A stretch of DNA of 64,000 nucleotides from Mactromeris polynyma. Lineage: Eukaryota; Mollusca; Bivalvia; Venerida; Mactridae. Under the pieces are notes generated by a model that worked only from the letters and a program-made list of their open reading frames with translations, was not told where the DNA came from and ran no database searches. Where the stretch lies: assembly GCA_032209605.1 (NCBI GenBank), contig JASFXZ010000052.1, positions 1,364,001 through 1,428,000 of the forward strand, given 5' to 3'. Positions 11,940 to 23,075 of this stretch are shown one piece after another (the first letter of the stretch is position 1; each line of letters begins with the position of its first letter). Made by a program: the position numbers and the translations under genes.

Positions 11940-12475
11940 CGTATCATTTATTTCGTCCGGTTAAGCTCGTTAAGTTTCGTAGCACAATGTAAATCTCATG
12001 GAAGCCCCATGTGTCATTGGAAGTTTATCATACTCGAAACTTCTTGCTTGCAAAAAAAGTATTAAAATGTTATTAAGAAACATATTCAAGAAACGTGTTT
12101 ACATTCTTTAGGAGTTCTGATTGGTTCATATATTTGCTCTGTTTGATTCAGTGTGGGTCTGAAACAAAAGAAAATCTGACTCCATGATTCCTAGAATTGT
12201 TTTAATGTTTCAACCTAGATTTCTATTTTTAGAAATATATAATCTTGCATAATAATTCATTTTTAATATCTAGGATTGGTTTGAAAATCGTTCCCAGCCA
12301 AGTTGCCCTCTATTCTTTCTACATGAAAATGATTCATTAGCAGGAATTTTGCAGGAGACCAAATGTGTTTTTGTCATTTTAAAATGAGTCTGTATAGAGA
12401 CGAAGAAGGAGAAAAATATAATGTAGGGATTATAATGCTGAGCGAATTTTGAAAATCTATTAAAGACCTTATATA
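11940..12475. other. Non-coding, no feature recognised
   Basis: No gene or repeat could be supported between the 47-bp array and the mariner element. Confidence 0.4.
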
Positions 12476-13523
12476 CGAGGGTTGTCCCATTAAATCGTAG
12501 ACTATGTCTATATAATAATTTGTTGACATTTCAATGTAATAATTTTACACACATGTACTATTTAATCATTTTTGATCAGTTTTATTGCATTTGTTTTGAA
12601 AATAAAACAAACTTGTGTATTTTGTGTAGCAATATAAAAACTCAAATACACAGGAGCAGCGCACGTCTTTTGATAAGAAAACCGAAATAGCTATAGCTTT
12701 AAATAAGTTGTTCTATATGTGCTAAACTTCATTATTCCACCAAATTACGTTACTCATGTATTCTTTGATCATTTTGACGTCATACTTTAAAGTTTCATAA
12801 ATGTAACGTCTGTTATTTCCGCATAGCGCTATTTTTACGCAAATTGGTGTATAGTGAATTTTGAAAAAATGGCGACATCTGGGAAAGCAGCGGCGCACCA
12901 AGCAGTCATAGGATTTTGTGTGGTGTGCAGAATGACACCCAGAGACACTCTGAAGAAGATGAAATATGTTGAGCAGCACAGTGATGTGTCGCAAGCACTC
13001 GTATCTAGTGGCATAAGAGATGTACGTCAAACTTGACAATCTAGGATATCAGAGAGTGGATCATACGCCCATACTCCCCCGACCTAGAGCCCCTTGATTT
13101 TGCTTACATTCGACTCTGAAGTCTCATCTGCGAGGGCGAAAGTTTGAAAAGCACAACGAGATCAAATATGCAGTTTAAGTTTTTAACAAATGTCTAAATA
13201 AGGACTGGTTTAAATCTGTGTTTGCAAGTTGGATGCAGTGCCATAAAAAAGGCGTACAATATGGCGACAAATATTTCGAGAAAGAGTAAATGTCAGACAC
13301 ATCAAAATCATAAAACAACGTTATAAGGTTAATATGTGCGCTGCATGTCTGTATGTCCTGTTATACATTTTAATGTCATATTAACAATTTGTGAGGCAGT
13401 TCAATAAATAATTTTGTATACATGTTGAGAAGAAGATGATAATACAACACTGAATATTTGGAGAACTTTTTTTTTTTTTGTTGTTTTGCAGCCATTGTCT
13501 ACGATTTAATTGGACAACCCTCG
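12476..13523 (+). mobile_element. Mariner-family transposon, internally deleted
   Basis: The element starts CGAGGGTTGTCC and ends GGACAACCCTCG. Terminal inverted repeats are 27 bp with one mismatch, and both sides carry a TA target duplication (12474-12475 and 13524-13525). At 1048 bp it is shorter than the roughly 1.3 kb typical of mariners. It contains remnants of a mariner transposase on the + strand (see the pseudogene entry). Length and structure show an internal deletion. A poly-T run lies near the 3' end (about 13467-13480). It cannot encode an active enzyme. Confidence 0.92.
12869..13289 (+). pseudogene. Mariner transposase remnant (N-terminal HTH plus C-terminal end)
   Basis: From ATG 12869 a frame of about 56 codons runs FCVVCRMTPRDTLKKMK...SDVSQALV and then shifts into WHKR, the pattern of the mariner N-terminal DNA-binding region. 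A deletion then joins this to the end of the catalytic domain. YSPDLEPLDFAYIRL (from 13072) corresponds to the family's YSPDLAP-D block containing the third catalytic Asp. After a stop and a frameshift comes LRGRKFEKHNEIKYAV (from 13128), a second stop, and a tail ending KYFEKE at TAA 13287. The first two catalytic acidic residues lie in the missing part, roughly 600 nt compared with a full gene. The gene is dead by deletion, at least two frameshifts and internal stops. Confidence 0.88.
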
Positions 13524-13530
13524 TACATGA

Positions 13531-14352
13531 CTATGAGGAAATAAGAGTATATCGAGGAAATAAGAGTATATCGAGGAAATAAGAGTATATTGAGGAAATA
13601 AGAGTATATCGAGGAAATAAGAGTATATCGAGGAAATAAGAGTATATCGAGGAAATAAGAGTATATCGAGGAAATAAGAGTATATCGAGGAAATAAGAGT
13701 ATATCGAGGAAATAAGAGTATATCGAGGAAATAAGAGTATATCGAGGAAATAAGAGTATATCGAGGAAATAAGAGTATATCGAGGAAATAAGAGTATATC
13801 GAGGAAATAAGAGTATATCGAGGAAATAAGAGTATATCGAGGAAATAAGAGTATATCGAGGAAATAAGAGTATATCGAGGAAATAAGAGTATATCGAGGA
13901 AATAAGAGTATATCGAGGAAATAAGAGTATATCGAGGAAATAAGAGTATATCGAGGAAATAAGAGTATATCGAGGAAATAAGAGTATATCGAGGAAATAA
14001 GAGTATATCGAGGAAATAAGAGTATATCGAGGAAATAAGAGTATATCGAGGAAATAAGAGTATATCGAGGAAATAAGAGTATATCGAGGAAATAAGAGTA
14101 TATCGAGGAAATAAGAGTATATCGAGGAAATAAGAGTATATCGAGGAAATAAGAGTATATCGAGGAAATAAGAGTATATCGAGGAAATAAGAGTATATCG
14201 AGGAAATAAGAGTATATCGAGGAAATAAGAGTATATCGAGGAAATAAGAGTATATCGAGGAAATAAGAGTATATCGAGGAAATAAGAGTATATCGAGGAA
14301 ATAAGAGTATATCGAGGAAATAAGAGTATATCGAGGAAATAAGAGTATATCG
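13531..14352. repeat. 19-bp satellite-like array, about 43 near-identical copies
   Basis: The unit GAGGAAATAAGAGTATATC is repeated about 43 times with almost no variation. The only visible variants are in the first copies (CTATGAGG at 13531, TATTGAGG near 13588). The 19-bp unit has no stop codon in any minus-strand phase. Because 19 is not a multiple of 3, each minus frame runs through all phases and yields the same 19-residue periodic peptide for nearly 300 codons. The array starts about 8 bp after the mariner target site. Homogeneity implies recent expansion. Confidence 0.95.
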
Positions 14353-14672
14353 GTCTGAAAAAGCAAAATATTTGACACGAGGGGGTTATATACATGAGAT
14401 AAGACCTGATACATGTAACAAAGTGTGAGTGATTATTTACAATACTGTGATATGAAAACTGAATATAGAGGCAATTTTTCAGAGAGGAAATATAAAAACT
14501 TGAGTTAGATTTTGAATTAAGTAAATTTTAAACCAGTCATATTAAATGTTAGTGGAGAAATTGTTAGCGGGAACAAGTTTCAGTGCATTCTGTACAAGAG
14601 GAGATTTAAAAGTTTGCAGTTTTGGGAGCAATCATCAAATAGGGATCTTTGAGAGGGAATGTTACAGTAGAT
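14353..14672. other. Non-coding spacer between two arrays
   Basis: About 320 bp of non-repetitive AT-rich sequence. No gene could be supported. Confidence 0.5.
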
Positions 14673-15490
14673 AGCCTTTTAAGAGAGGGGGTTTCATTGC
14701 AACCATAGTGTTTGTCTTTTAAGAGAGGGGGTTTCATTGCAACCATAGTGTTTGTCTTTTAAGAGAGGGGGTTTCATTGTAACCATAGTGTTCGTCTTTT
14801 AAGAGAGGGGATATCATTGCAGTTGTTTTCTTGCCTTTTAAGAGAGGGGATATCATTGCAGTTGTTTGCCTTTTAAGAGAGGGGGTATCATTGCAACCAT
14901 AGTGTTTGTCTTTTAAGAGAGGAGGTATCATACAGTTGTTATCTTGCCTTTTAAGAGAGGGGATATCATTGCAGTTGTTTTTTGCCTTTTAAGAGAGGGG
15001 ATATCATTGCAGTTGTTTGCCTTTTAAGAGAGGGGGTATCATTGCATTTGTTTGCCTTTTAAGAGTGAGGGTATCATTGCAGCCTTAGTGTTTGCCTTTT
15101 AAGCGAGGGAGTATCATTGCAAGCTTAGTGATTGCCTTTTTTGAGAGGGGGTATCATTGCAGCCTTAGTGTGTTTGCCTTTCAAGAGAGGGGGCATCATT
15201 GCAGTAGTTTGCCTTTAAAAGAGGGGGTGTCATTGCTGCCTTCGTGTGTTTGCCTTTCAAGAGAGGGGGGCATCATTGCAGCCTTAGTGTGTTTGCCTTT
15301 CAAAAGAGGGGGTATCATTGCAGCCTTAGTGTGTTTGCCTTTCAAGAGAGGGGGCATCATTGCAGTAGTTTGCCTTTAAAAGAGGGGATGTCATTGCTGC
15401 CTTAGAGTGTTTGTTTTTTAAGAGAGGGGTATCAACTGTTGAGTGTTTGCCATTTCGGAGAGGGTTATGAACTTGCAAGAGGTTGCCTGG
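14673..15490. repeat. About 40-bp minisatellite, about 20 variable copies
   Basis: The core CCTTTTAAGAGAGGGGGTAT followed by CATTGCAGCCTTAGTGTTTG recurs with variable unit lengths (roughly 27-48 bp). Variants include GTTTCATTGCAACCATAG at the left and CTTTCAAGAGAGGGGGCATC at the right. The array is heterogeneous and left and right ends differ, so it is older than the neighbouring 19-bp array. A G-rich run of 4-6 G occurs in most copies on the + strand. Confidence 0.9.
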
Positions 15491-18056
15491 TAGAGAAAAT
15501 GTCATGCTACTTGTATTTTATGGGTAAAACACATAGGAATAAATGAAGCCAGACATGTTGTCCTATGAACATGCGACATGCAAAGCATTTTAAAAGGGAG
15601 AACTTTGTTGTGAAAGAAAATGAGCTGTAAATAAATTTCACAGTTTAAATCATCTGAGATAACTTCGCTAATAAAGAAACATCATGTTCTGAAAAATATT
15701 CTCGAATGTAATAGGTTATAATGGCAGTAGTATTTTGGTGAATTTTTTTAAATGATGAATTGAAATATCTTGAGGATGAGGTCTAGTCGACAGGGAATGA
15801 GCTTAATTTCTTCAGAAAAATACTATCAGTCAATACTACAATGTCTCTATTGAGATTTACAACTGATTATTTGAACTAGTGATGTTTTCTGTGTCTGAGA
15901 CTGTTTGCCAAAAAAATCTGTTTAATGATGTCTTAAAATATCTTATAGATTTGACAAATGATTATTTTATATACTGTATTTACTGTATAAGTGGCAAGTT
16001 TCTGACGTGGAAATGTTTACAAATTTCGCAAATGAATAATGTTGAAAAAATAACATCTAGAACAGTTTTTCCTCGTTGATCGAAGTACATTTTTATATAC
16101 ATGCATATACTGCACTATCACGGACATATAGAAACCATGGATAGGAAACGTCCTACAATGTATGTTTAGATTTGTTTGAACTCTCTGGATCGGCAAGAAT
16201 AAACCCATGATAAAAAATTTGCAATGTCTGCCGTCTTGTTTTTGAATTGAGAGAAGTTGACATTTTGACCTGCCATAATCGTCATATTTAAAGATTTCTG
16301 AAGTCTTAATTACTACATCTTTAAATAACTATATTGAAACAATTAAGAATTACACTGTAGATCAATGGGTAATTACATGGATATTTAAGTGCTAATAAAC
16401 AGAACCAGGAACAGAAGGAAATGGACAGAGATTGCTGACTATAATTATAGTGTTAACAGATTAAGTTTTTTCATGGTAAGCATTTTCATGTATAAAATCT
16501 CAATACGATTTCCATGGCCTGTGGAAGGCACTCTGAGCTCTCCTAATGCGATGTTGTGAAAAGCACATAATTCGTTGGCTTTATAGGCTGATGCTAAGTG
16601 TTCTAAAATGCATTCTTAATTTATCAAACATAAAAACATCCATTTATTATCCTATTTCCTGTCAAACAGTGGTCCTTAATTTGACCCCTGTTGGCCCCCA
16701 GCAGACATGAAAACAAACAGGCTTTTGTGAAGTTTTATTATCGAGCTGGATCTGCCCAGGGGTCAATGTAAATTAGGGGTCAGATAATAAATATAGAATG
16801 GGTCAGGTGGACTGTTTGTTTATATTTATTTTACTATAAATGTGTGTGGACTGGTCAAATAGCTACTGGGTGTTACTGTGCAGTTTTGAAAAAGGTTACT
16901 ATTGGATTTATTGTGTGAAATGTAAGGGTGATATTGAATTTATCAACTTGAAATACTTGCAATTCAGATTACCATTATTGTTTAATGGTGCTTATTTGTA
17001 TACTGGTACAAATGAATGTATGAAAGCTATTTTTAATTAAAAAAGTATTGTGTGAATATTAATTGAGATTTATATACTAGATTTATGTACATGAAAATAT
17101 TTAAATTAAATTTCTTTCGTTGTGATTATTAGTAATTGGATGTCCGCTGTTCTGTTCTCATTTATACTGCATGGTGGGAAAAAAATCACTACTTGGCTTT
17201 ACGTATATTTTGTTGTGATTTGAATGTTCGCACAGATATAGAAGACTGAATTAAATTGTTAATATATTTCTCACAACAATTAAATTAAGTACTGAAGCAG
17301 ATAAAATTAATGATAATTGTTTTTGTTTTTCTAACAAAATACCTTGAAGGAAAATTGTAAAATAAGGTAATTAATTAACGTCTGTCGGTGTCTGCATAAA
17401 ACGATGTGAAAACAGAAAAAATGACAATATTTTCAAATGTATTCAATTCAAGGTTTATTTTGTGATCGTTCTTGTTAATTATTAAATTTTGTTTGAATCT
17501 CGTGTTTTGCCTTTTACTTGAATAGATTTTTTTGTCATATGTTATAAGTCTCAGATACACTCATATCTTGCACATGTGCTGTATATTGAAACCAAAGATT
17601 CTATTATGTACAGACATTTTTCCATAGGAATCTCAGGTGTTGAGAATTTCAGTATAATGTTACAGTTTCAAAACAAAATCCTTGACAAATACGCGGAAGA
17701 TAAATGTTGTTTTTTTAAATCTTCTGTCAAAGAATATGGAACAATATTAATGAAACATTCTGGTAAGAGATGAAGATATTTCACACCAGCGAAGATAATT
17801 GATAGAGTGACAATTTATTATACATTCAGTTGCCTTGGCCACCATTCGTTCACATGGTTTCATCCTGATTCGTATTACAAAGCGGTTTTGTTACAGAATA
17901 TTTAGTTGAGTAACATAATTAATGCTATGTGTACAGAGTTGTATTCAAAATATATACCATTGTTAATAGATAACTAATAAGATTTCAATTTGTAGAAATA
18001 ATGAAATTCGCCTCCTTACAGTTGATATTTTCATGGTAGCCTTATGTATATCATAA
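15491..18056. other. Non-coding, no clear feature
   Basis: Mostly unique AT-rich sequence. A region near 16660-16800 has GACCCCT motifs in both orientations and may be an old inverted repeat, but it is too diverged to define. No exon could be supported. Confidence 0.4.
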
Positions 18057-18870
18057 TTATGGTAACCTGGTCTGGATCATTGTTATGGTAACGAGGTCTA
18101 GATCATTGTTGTGGTTACCTGGTCTGGATCGTCATTTTGGTTACCTGGTCTGGATCATTGTTATGGTAACGAGGTCTAGATCATTGTTGTGGTTATCTGG
18201 TCTGGATCATTGTTGTGGTTATCTGGTCTGGATCATTGTTGTGGTTACCTGGTCTGGATCATTGTTATGGTTAACTGGTCTGGATCATTGTTGTGGTTAC
18301 CTGGTCTGGATCATTGTTGTGGTTACCTGGTCTGGATCATTGTTATGGTTACCTGGTCTGGATCATTGTTATGGTAACGAGGTCTAGATCATTGTTGTGG
18401 TTATCTGGTCTGGATCATTGTTGTGGTTATCTGGTCTGGATCATTGTTATGGTTACCTGGTCTGGATCATTGTTATGATAACGAGGTCTGGATCATTGTT
18501 GTGGTTATCTGGTCTGGATCATTGTTATGATAACGAGGTCTGGATCATTGTTGTGGTTATCTGGTCTGGATCATTGTTATGATAACGAGGTCTGGATCAT
18601 TATTGTGGTTATCTGGTCTGGATTATCATTATGGTTACCTGATCTATATCATTGTTGTGGTTACCTGGTCTGGATCATTGTTGTGGTAATCTGGTCTGGA
18701 TCATTGTTATGATAACGAGGTCTGGATCATTGTTATGGTTCCCTGGTCTAGATCGTCATTATGGTTACCTGGTCTGGATCATTGTTGTGGTAACCTGGTC
18801 TGGATCATTGTTGTGGTTCCCTGGTCTGGATCATTGTTATGGTTACCAGGTCTAAATCATTGTTATGGTT
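18057..18870. repeat. 26-bp minisatellite, about 31 copies with a higher-order repeat
   Basis: The unit consists of CTGGTCTGGATCATTGTT followed by a variable (A/G)TGGTTA(C/T). A distinctive variant, ATGGTAACGAGGTCTAGA, recurs 208 bp apart (about 18151 and 18359), with the following units in the same order. That is a higher-order block of 8 x 26 bp. A second variant, ATGATAACGAGGTCTGG, is spread from 18475 to 18725. Repetitive open frames in it are artefacts. Confidence 0.92.
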
Positions 18871-19404
18871 AGATACAACAGCTCTGAAACAACCAATTAG
18901 ATCAATTAGTTTTGGATTCATTGTGCATTTATTAGTATTATTACCTACTGGTCAAGCATTCCATGTGGAATGGAAAGAATAGAAGTCGCTGGGGCAAAGT
19001 GTTTTTCCTGACATTTCAAGTCAGTTTTACTGAGCTATAAAGATCGCTTGGGTTAATAATATAGGATGGTCAAATTCTTTGTATTTATACAGATGTTTTG
19101 TGTTTGGTCAAATGATATCAGGATGTTTGTTGGAAATAATGTGTTTAATCTGATAATAATTGGTTTCAAAGACTATTGAATGGGGAGTCTGGTTTCTGTT
19201 TTGTATATTTTGATGTAATGACTCCAGGGCTTAAATTGTAAAGAACTTAACTGCTTCTTATCTAAGTTACAATAGTTTACTAACAAATTCTACAAATGTG
19301 TTAGAAGATAAATTTATGTGATCAGCAAATTATCATTATGTAGGTGATTATAGGGTTTGCGTAACTATTTTGAATTCAATAGTATTATTCTAAATGATCT
19401 ATTA
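18871..19404. other. Non-coding, small repeat fragment
   Basis: GCTCTGAAACAACCAATTAG at about 18880-18899 looks like a short piece of the paired-CCAAT family. Nothing else could be supported. Confidence 0.35.
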
Positions 19405-19582
19405 CAATAAAACCTCAATAATAAGACCATCCTTTGGACCCTTGAAAATTGGTCTTCTTATTGAGGTTGTCTAATAATTAAGGTTGAATAAAAAGCAAAA
19501 CATTGGAAATGGACTTGATAATTGTGTTTGTAATTTTGAGTTGGTCTTAATATTGAGGTGGTCTTTAAGTGAGGTTTTACTG
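19405..19582 (+). mobile_element. CAGTAAAACCTC-family MITE, copy 5, TA flanks intact
   Basis: It runs from CAATAAAACCTCAATAATAA at 19405 to GTGAGGTTTTACTG at 19582. TA lies on both sides (19403-19404 and 19583-19584), and the full set of internal segments (CCTTTGGACCCTTGAAAATT, TTGAGTTGGTCTTAATATTG) is present. It is 178 bp and non-coding. This is the best copy for defining the family. Confidence 0.8.
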
Positions 19583-20049
19583 TATTTTGTATGGAGACTG
19601 GCGCTACAATAAAAAAAATAAAGTTTGAATATTTGCTGTGCAAACAAAGTTTGTATTGAAAAAAAAATCTAAAAGAACAACAATGATTATTTATTGTCAT
19701 AAAAGTCCATTATGCCACAAATTTATCCCAAAGATGAAACGGTTTTGAATGTAGCTCAAATATTTTGATCAAGGAAATAAAGAAGATTATTTTTGTCTGC
19801 ATACAGTCCTTAATATATATATATTCACCCTCTGAAACAGTAAGCCCATCATTTATTGACTTATGAGGTCAAAGCACTGATTAGTTTGGCAAAGTCTCCT
19901 TATGTTTATGACTCAGATCAGTTGGCTTAATATATAATTTTGTGTGAGACAGTATTTCTTGTAGTCTTAGTCTGTACTTGGTCAGTTTTGGCTCAATGTA
20001 ATTGCCTAAATCTGTGTGCAATATGTTGTGATATTGAGTCTGAATACCA

Positions 20050-20128
20050 CTCTCCGAGTGCAGCATAGTGATTGGTTGAATTAGGCTCTAAATGCTCTGA
20101 AACAACCAATCAGATGCAATTTGACTCT
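20050..20128. repeat. Paired-CCAAT dispersed family, copy
   Basis: AGTGATTGGTTGAATTAGGC and CTCTGAAACAACCAATCAGA form an inverted ATTGG...CCAAT pair like the copies at 45.5-52.3 kb. Confidence 0.45.
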
Positions 20129-20285
20129 TTCTCATCTTCTTTAAGTGTTACAATTGTCAACTTTAAATCCTGCTTTGTTGAAAGTTCAGTACTTCAGTTG
20201 AAAGGATAATGTTTGGCTTCTATCTGACAGGAGTTTGTACAAACAGTGAGCCTGATCAATGAAATTCAATGTAAAGTATTATTTG

Positions 20286-20365
20286 CAGTGAAACCTCAAT
20301 GAAAAGACCACTGTTCAAAAGAAATCAGCCTTAGTTCTGAAGCGGTCTGATTATCGAGTTATGTA
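20286..20365 (+). mobile_element. CAGTAAAACCTC-family MITE, copy 6 (partial)
   Basis: CAGTGAAACCTCAATGAAAA starts at 20286. The following GGTCTGATTATCGAGTTA parallels the copy at 9616. The right end was not located. Confidence 0.5.
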
Positions 20366-21886
20366 CGAACAATTTAAAATTTGTCTTTGAAAACAAGGCC
20401 ATATTTCCTCCTGATATAGTTTTGGATTTTCAGTTCCGGTTATACTAAAGCACTAGATAAAGAACTCAGTAACTATCACTAAGTATTAATACTAAGAGGT
20501 TCCATTTGACCCTGGAATTGACCCTTTGACCCCTGGAATTTCCCAAAAAATGCATTTTGACCTTAAGGACTCTGGTTAAAGGGTCAATTTTTCTCTAAAT
20601 TATAGGTAATTTGGGTATAAATAAAATGGTAAAATTCAGTAAAAAATGATCAGAATGACCTTTAGAGATTTAGCACCTAGTGGAAACCCTGATACTGTTG
20701 ATGGCTGTATATTATTGTGTTACAATAATGTTGCGTTGATTTAAATGCTCTATACAAACACATTACACCAAGGGTAACTTGATGCAAAACTACACGTATT
20801 GCATCTCAGTTGCAATAAGGAAGCAGTTGCAATTCACTTTTTGCACTGCCTCTCCAGCTCCATGTATTCATGACTAATTATTTCATGCAGTTTGAGACCT
20901 TTGATCCTGTTTCTGTGACTGTGAATTCCCAGGTGGGATAGACTGAGTGAGAGAATTGGAAAATATTGAGATTGACTGCTTGCACGGTGTTGTTATAGGT
21001 TAAATTACTAAGTGGTGCTGTACTGTTGTATACAATTCTGGGAAACAAAAAAACAAGGAATAAATATGTGCTGGATTATATAGACTTTGCTGTTTGGAAC
21101 ATGACCATACTATAGGTGTTATATGATTCAATTCTTCAGTTATCGGCACTTATATATTTATTGTGTCTCATGATTTTGCGCTTTTGATTTTGTGATAAGT
21201 TTAAGCTCATTTCTAGGTACCAATGCTTCTGATTTTATATGGCGTAATCTACTGTAGGGTTGTGTACCATAAAATTGATTCTTACGATTTTTTGTATCGG
21301 TTGCAAAACAGAAACTTATTTTCTTACAGTTGGCTATTAAAAGCTCTTGACTCACACGACATATCTATACATGTATATATATCCTGGAACTGGTTTGTTT
21401 GGGCTGAAGTATGAGATATTGGAAAAGGAATAAAATCTATCTTCCCTGTTCATGTATCTACAAGGCTTACTTACTTCCATACCTTAGGGTCTTAAAGGAT
21501 AATTAGACAGTAAAATGGAATTTTGTTGACTATAACTTGGATTTATACGTTCGATTTTTGGCGGTGTATTTTTCCCAAAGTTGTCATTACTCACTGGATC
21601 TGTGTCAATATATTTGTGTGTTGCTTTCTTCTCATCATAAAACCTCTACTGTAAGTGAAAATGTGTTGTATTATTGAAAGGAATAATGAGAGAGAAAGTG
21701 GGTCAATGCTGATATTAACCTAAGATGACTTAATTGGAAATCTTTACAGATATAGATGTGATTCGTTGTGGTTAATTTTTAGGTTCATTTTTTTAAGTGT
21801 TAGGTGCTCTCTCTAAAGGAAATCAAAAATGTCTTATTTTCAAGGTTGGAAAATGTTTGGTGTTTATTTTAGATGATGTATTGCAG
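20366..21886. other. Non-coding, upstream of exon A
   Basis: No repeat class could be assigned. TTTGACCCTGGAATTGACCC and a second GACCCCTGGAATTT at about 20506-20541 form a short direct repeat. Candidate acceptor-like AG sites (ending TTATTTTAG near 21871 and TGTATTGCAG near 21888) precede exon A and could begin its exon, but this cannot be decided from sequence alone. Confidence 0.35.
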
Positions 21887-21938
21887 GAAATCTCTGTTGC
21901 GAAGGAAACATTAAGTTGACAATTATTTATTGGACAAA

Positions 21939-22574
21939 ATGGGTCAGACTAATTCGGCCAACCATGATGTGACATATAATGGTGTTCATCACCAAAGTAA
22001 AAGTGAGGATATATCTTTTATGAATGGTGGTAACCATAATGCACATGGCAGAAAAAATGCGGAAAGTAAGACAAAAGTTGACAAAACCGATAAAGAGAAA
22101 AAGGTTAAGAAAATAAAGTCAAAAGATGGTAAGAAAAGTTGTGATAAAACTGCTGCTAAGTCTGAAGTTTGTCGGAATGTTGCAAGATATGGATACGAAG
22201 ACAGAAATAAGTCTTTCTTGTCAAAATTGAAATTAAATGAAACAAAACCTTTATTATCCTCAAAGGATACGAGGGGATCCGGAAATGTAAAAAATTCTGG
22301 AAATAATGATGGATTACTTGAAAAGCATACACATTCTGTGGAAACTACTGGAGTTAAAAATGTTGAAATGAAACCAGTTGTCAATTATGGGCTTGATAAT
22401 GAGTTCCGAAATGATGAATTATCAATTTTGGATAAAATCGAAGCCGAGGATGCAAATCATAATGTTAGCATTGGACAGTTGGACAATTTTAATCGAGAGT
22501 TTGAAAAGTTTGTTTGTAAAGTAAGACAAGAAGCGACTTCTTCAAATAGATCAGATGTCTCCAACATGGAAAAG
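21939..22574 (+). CDS. Candidate coding exon A, 212 codons, N-myristoylation-type start, unknown protein
   Basis: An open frame from ATG 21939 (context AAAATGGG) to a donor-like AAG|GTTTGT at 22574/22575, ending in phase 0. An in-frame TAA lies 27 nt upstream (21912-21914), which supports this start. The product begins MGQTNS, fitting the known N-myristoyltransferase rule (Gly2, Ser6). A Lys-rich stretch spans about residues 44-70, so membrane attachment through myristate plus basic charge is inferred. The rest is polar, rich in Asn, Ser, Asp and Lys, with no predicted membrane span. Residues 164-200 are more ordered in character (DELSILDKIEAED, QLDNFNREFEKFVCKVRQE). The frame reads through the donor to a stop at about 22727, probably intronic. 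Family not recognised. A chance frame of this length in AT-rich DNA is unlikely. Confidence 0.75.
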
Positions 22575-23075
22575 GTTTGTGTCTTTATTATTATCTCCTA
22601 TATGAATTTGTTATGTTCAGAATATTTGAACAGTATGAATAATTGTTTTATGTTGAAAATGGTGTTTATTTTGTTACAGATTTTCCCAAATTTACTTACA
22701 ATAAAGTGTGGTTCAGCACACACATAATATAATCATGATGGGTCACAAGTAGATGTCATAAATGGCTTACCATGTATTTTGTGATCAGTCAAAACATTTT
22801 TAGAACCATGTGAGAAAGTTGGCCACAAACGGGTCCAAAAAGGGCCCATTTAAGATTACATGATAAAGTTCATTTTTAATTACATGAGAAAGGTTTGAAA
22901 TACTTTGTATGGTTGTTAGCCAATGGAACCATAGATAGCGTGTTCACAACATCAGCATTACTCACAAATAATTTTGAATCAACTGTATAATTTGCTTGAA
23001 AATATATTAATGAACCAAATCATTAAATGCTTCAGCAATATTCACACATGAATTATTTTGATGATATGTCATTAA
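22575..23075. other. Putative start of the intron after exon A
   Basis: It begins GTTTGTGTC, a plausible splice donor. The rest is AT-rich non-coding sequence with no repeat recognised. Confidence 0.5.

Noticed and set aside
13499..14414. Two minus-strand frames of about 300 codons
   Set aside because: They lie wholly within the 19-bp array and repeat one 19-residue peptide. A product of the repeat, with no gene context.
16660..16800. Possible inverted repeat around GACCCCT motifs
   Set aside because: The matches are short and broken and could not be aligned into arms.
21989..22384. 131-codon minus-strand frame opposite exon A
   Set aside because: A shadow of exon A. The + frame has the better start context, upstream stop and donor.
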